Assembly (NCBI GenBank): GCA_019090615.1
Contig: JAHRVQ010000088.1
Location: 1-47,672, forward strand
DNA from: Pseudomonadales bacterium
GTDB lineage: Bacteria; Pseudomonadota; Gammaproteobacteria; Pseudomonadales; Azotimanducaceae
Length of the DNA stretch: 47,672 bases
Direction of reading: 5' to 3'
Part shown: positions 47,631 through 47,672 of the stretch, piece after piece
Position numbering within the stretch: position 1 is the stretch's first letter
Layout: each line of letters opens with the position of its first letter
Program-made: the position numbers and the translations under genes
Notes under the pieces: generated by a model
Told to the model about the DNA's origin: nothing
Databases searched by the model: none
The model's input: the letters and a program-made list of their open reading frames with translations, nothing else

Positions 47631-47672
47631 CTGTCTCTTATACACATCTGACGCTGCCGACGAAGCTAGAAG
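47631..47672 (+). other. Untrimmed Illumina Nextera adapter and index (not genomic)
   Basis: From 47631 the sequence begins CTGTCTCTTATACACATCT and continues ACGCTGCCGACGA-like to 47663, which is the Nextera transposase end. AGCTAGAA (47664-47671) then matches the reverse complement of a Nextera i5 index, and the last G fits the start of the next adapter part. The real genomic sequence ends at about 47630. Confidence 0.96.

Overview
The window looks like chromosome of a free-living, probably marine, gammaproteobacterium with moderate GC. It carries UPF0502/YceH, DUF502, an Aer-like chemoreceptor, a single-gene RND pump and two CYP153-type P450s. Taxonomy is inferred from gene content only. 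The final 42 bases are not genomic: they match an Illumina Nextera transposase adapter followed by an index.

Left edge (1-2646): three gene cassettes of an integron, all on the minus strand, carrying a SIR2-domain protein and two unknown proteins. Each is bounded by attC-like sites. Each cassette's first bases are complementary to its own R'' box, as cassette biology predicts. No integrase gene is visible.

2851-5802: a formylglycine-type sulfatase, an orphan hypothetical gene and a glutathione S-transferase.

5907-11530: two divergent groups. Leftward are a VOC protein, a frameshifted SMP-30 lactonase and an HpaB-like flavin hydroxylase. Rightward are a Rieske oxygenase overlapping an extradiol ring-cleavage dioxygenase. 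Together they form a plausible module for oxidising an aromatic ring and opening it by meta cleavage.

11790-21149: a rightward run of enoyl-CoA hydratase, two F420-type luciferase-like oxidoreductases, a CobW GTPase, a MaoC hydratase, a double EthD protein, a CaiB CoA-transferase and two acyl-CoA dehydrogenases whose FAD motifs are complementary. This is CoA-ester beta-oxidation of some bulky substrate.

21340-36039: mixed genes: DUF502, YceH, two SDRs, a secreted delta-type carbonic anhydrase, an Aer-type receptor, a CMD-family protein, CYP153 no. 1, an RND adaptor and pump, and an isocitrate-lyase/PEP-mutase enzyme with an internal peptide repeat.

36132-47630: a leftward catabolic block. 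It holds a two-gene MaoC pair (one partial at the contig end), a putidaredoxin-type ferredoxin, CYP153 no. 2, three amidohydrolase-2 paralogues, an SDR, an enoyl-CoA hydratase, a zinc alcohol dehydrogenase and an HSL-type esterase. A reasonable reading is hydroxylation by CYP153 and ferredoxin, oxidation by ADH/SDR, hydrolysis, CoA transfer and beta-oxidation of a terpenoid, alicyclic or steroid-like compound. The true substrate cannot be read from the sequence. No transcriptional regulator is visible.

A striking pattern across the window is short local tandem duplication (6-27 bp units) at about twenty places. Many sit on or next to a stop codon, two reiterate a start-codon region, and one has expanded in frame inside a protein.
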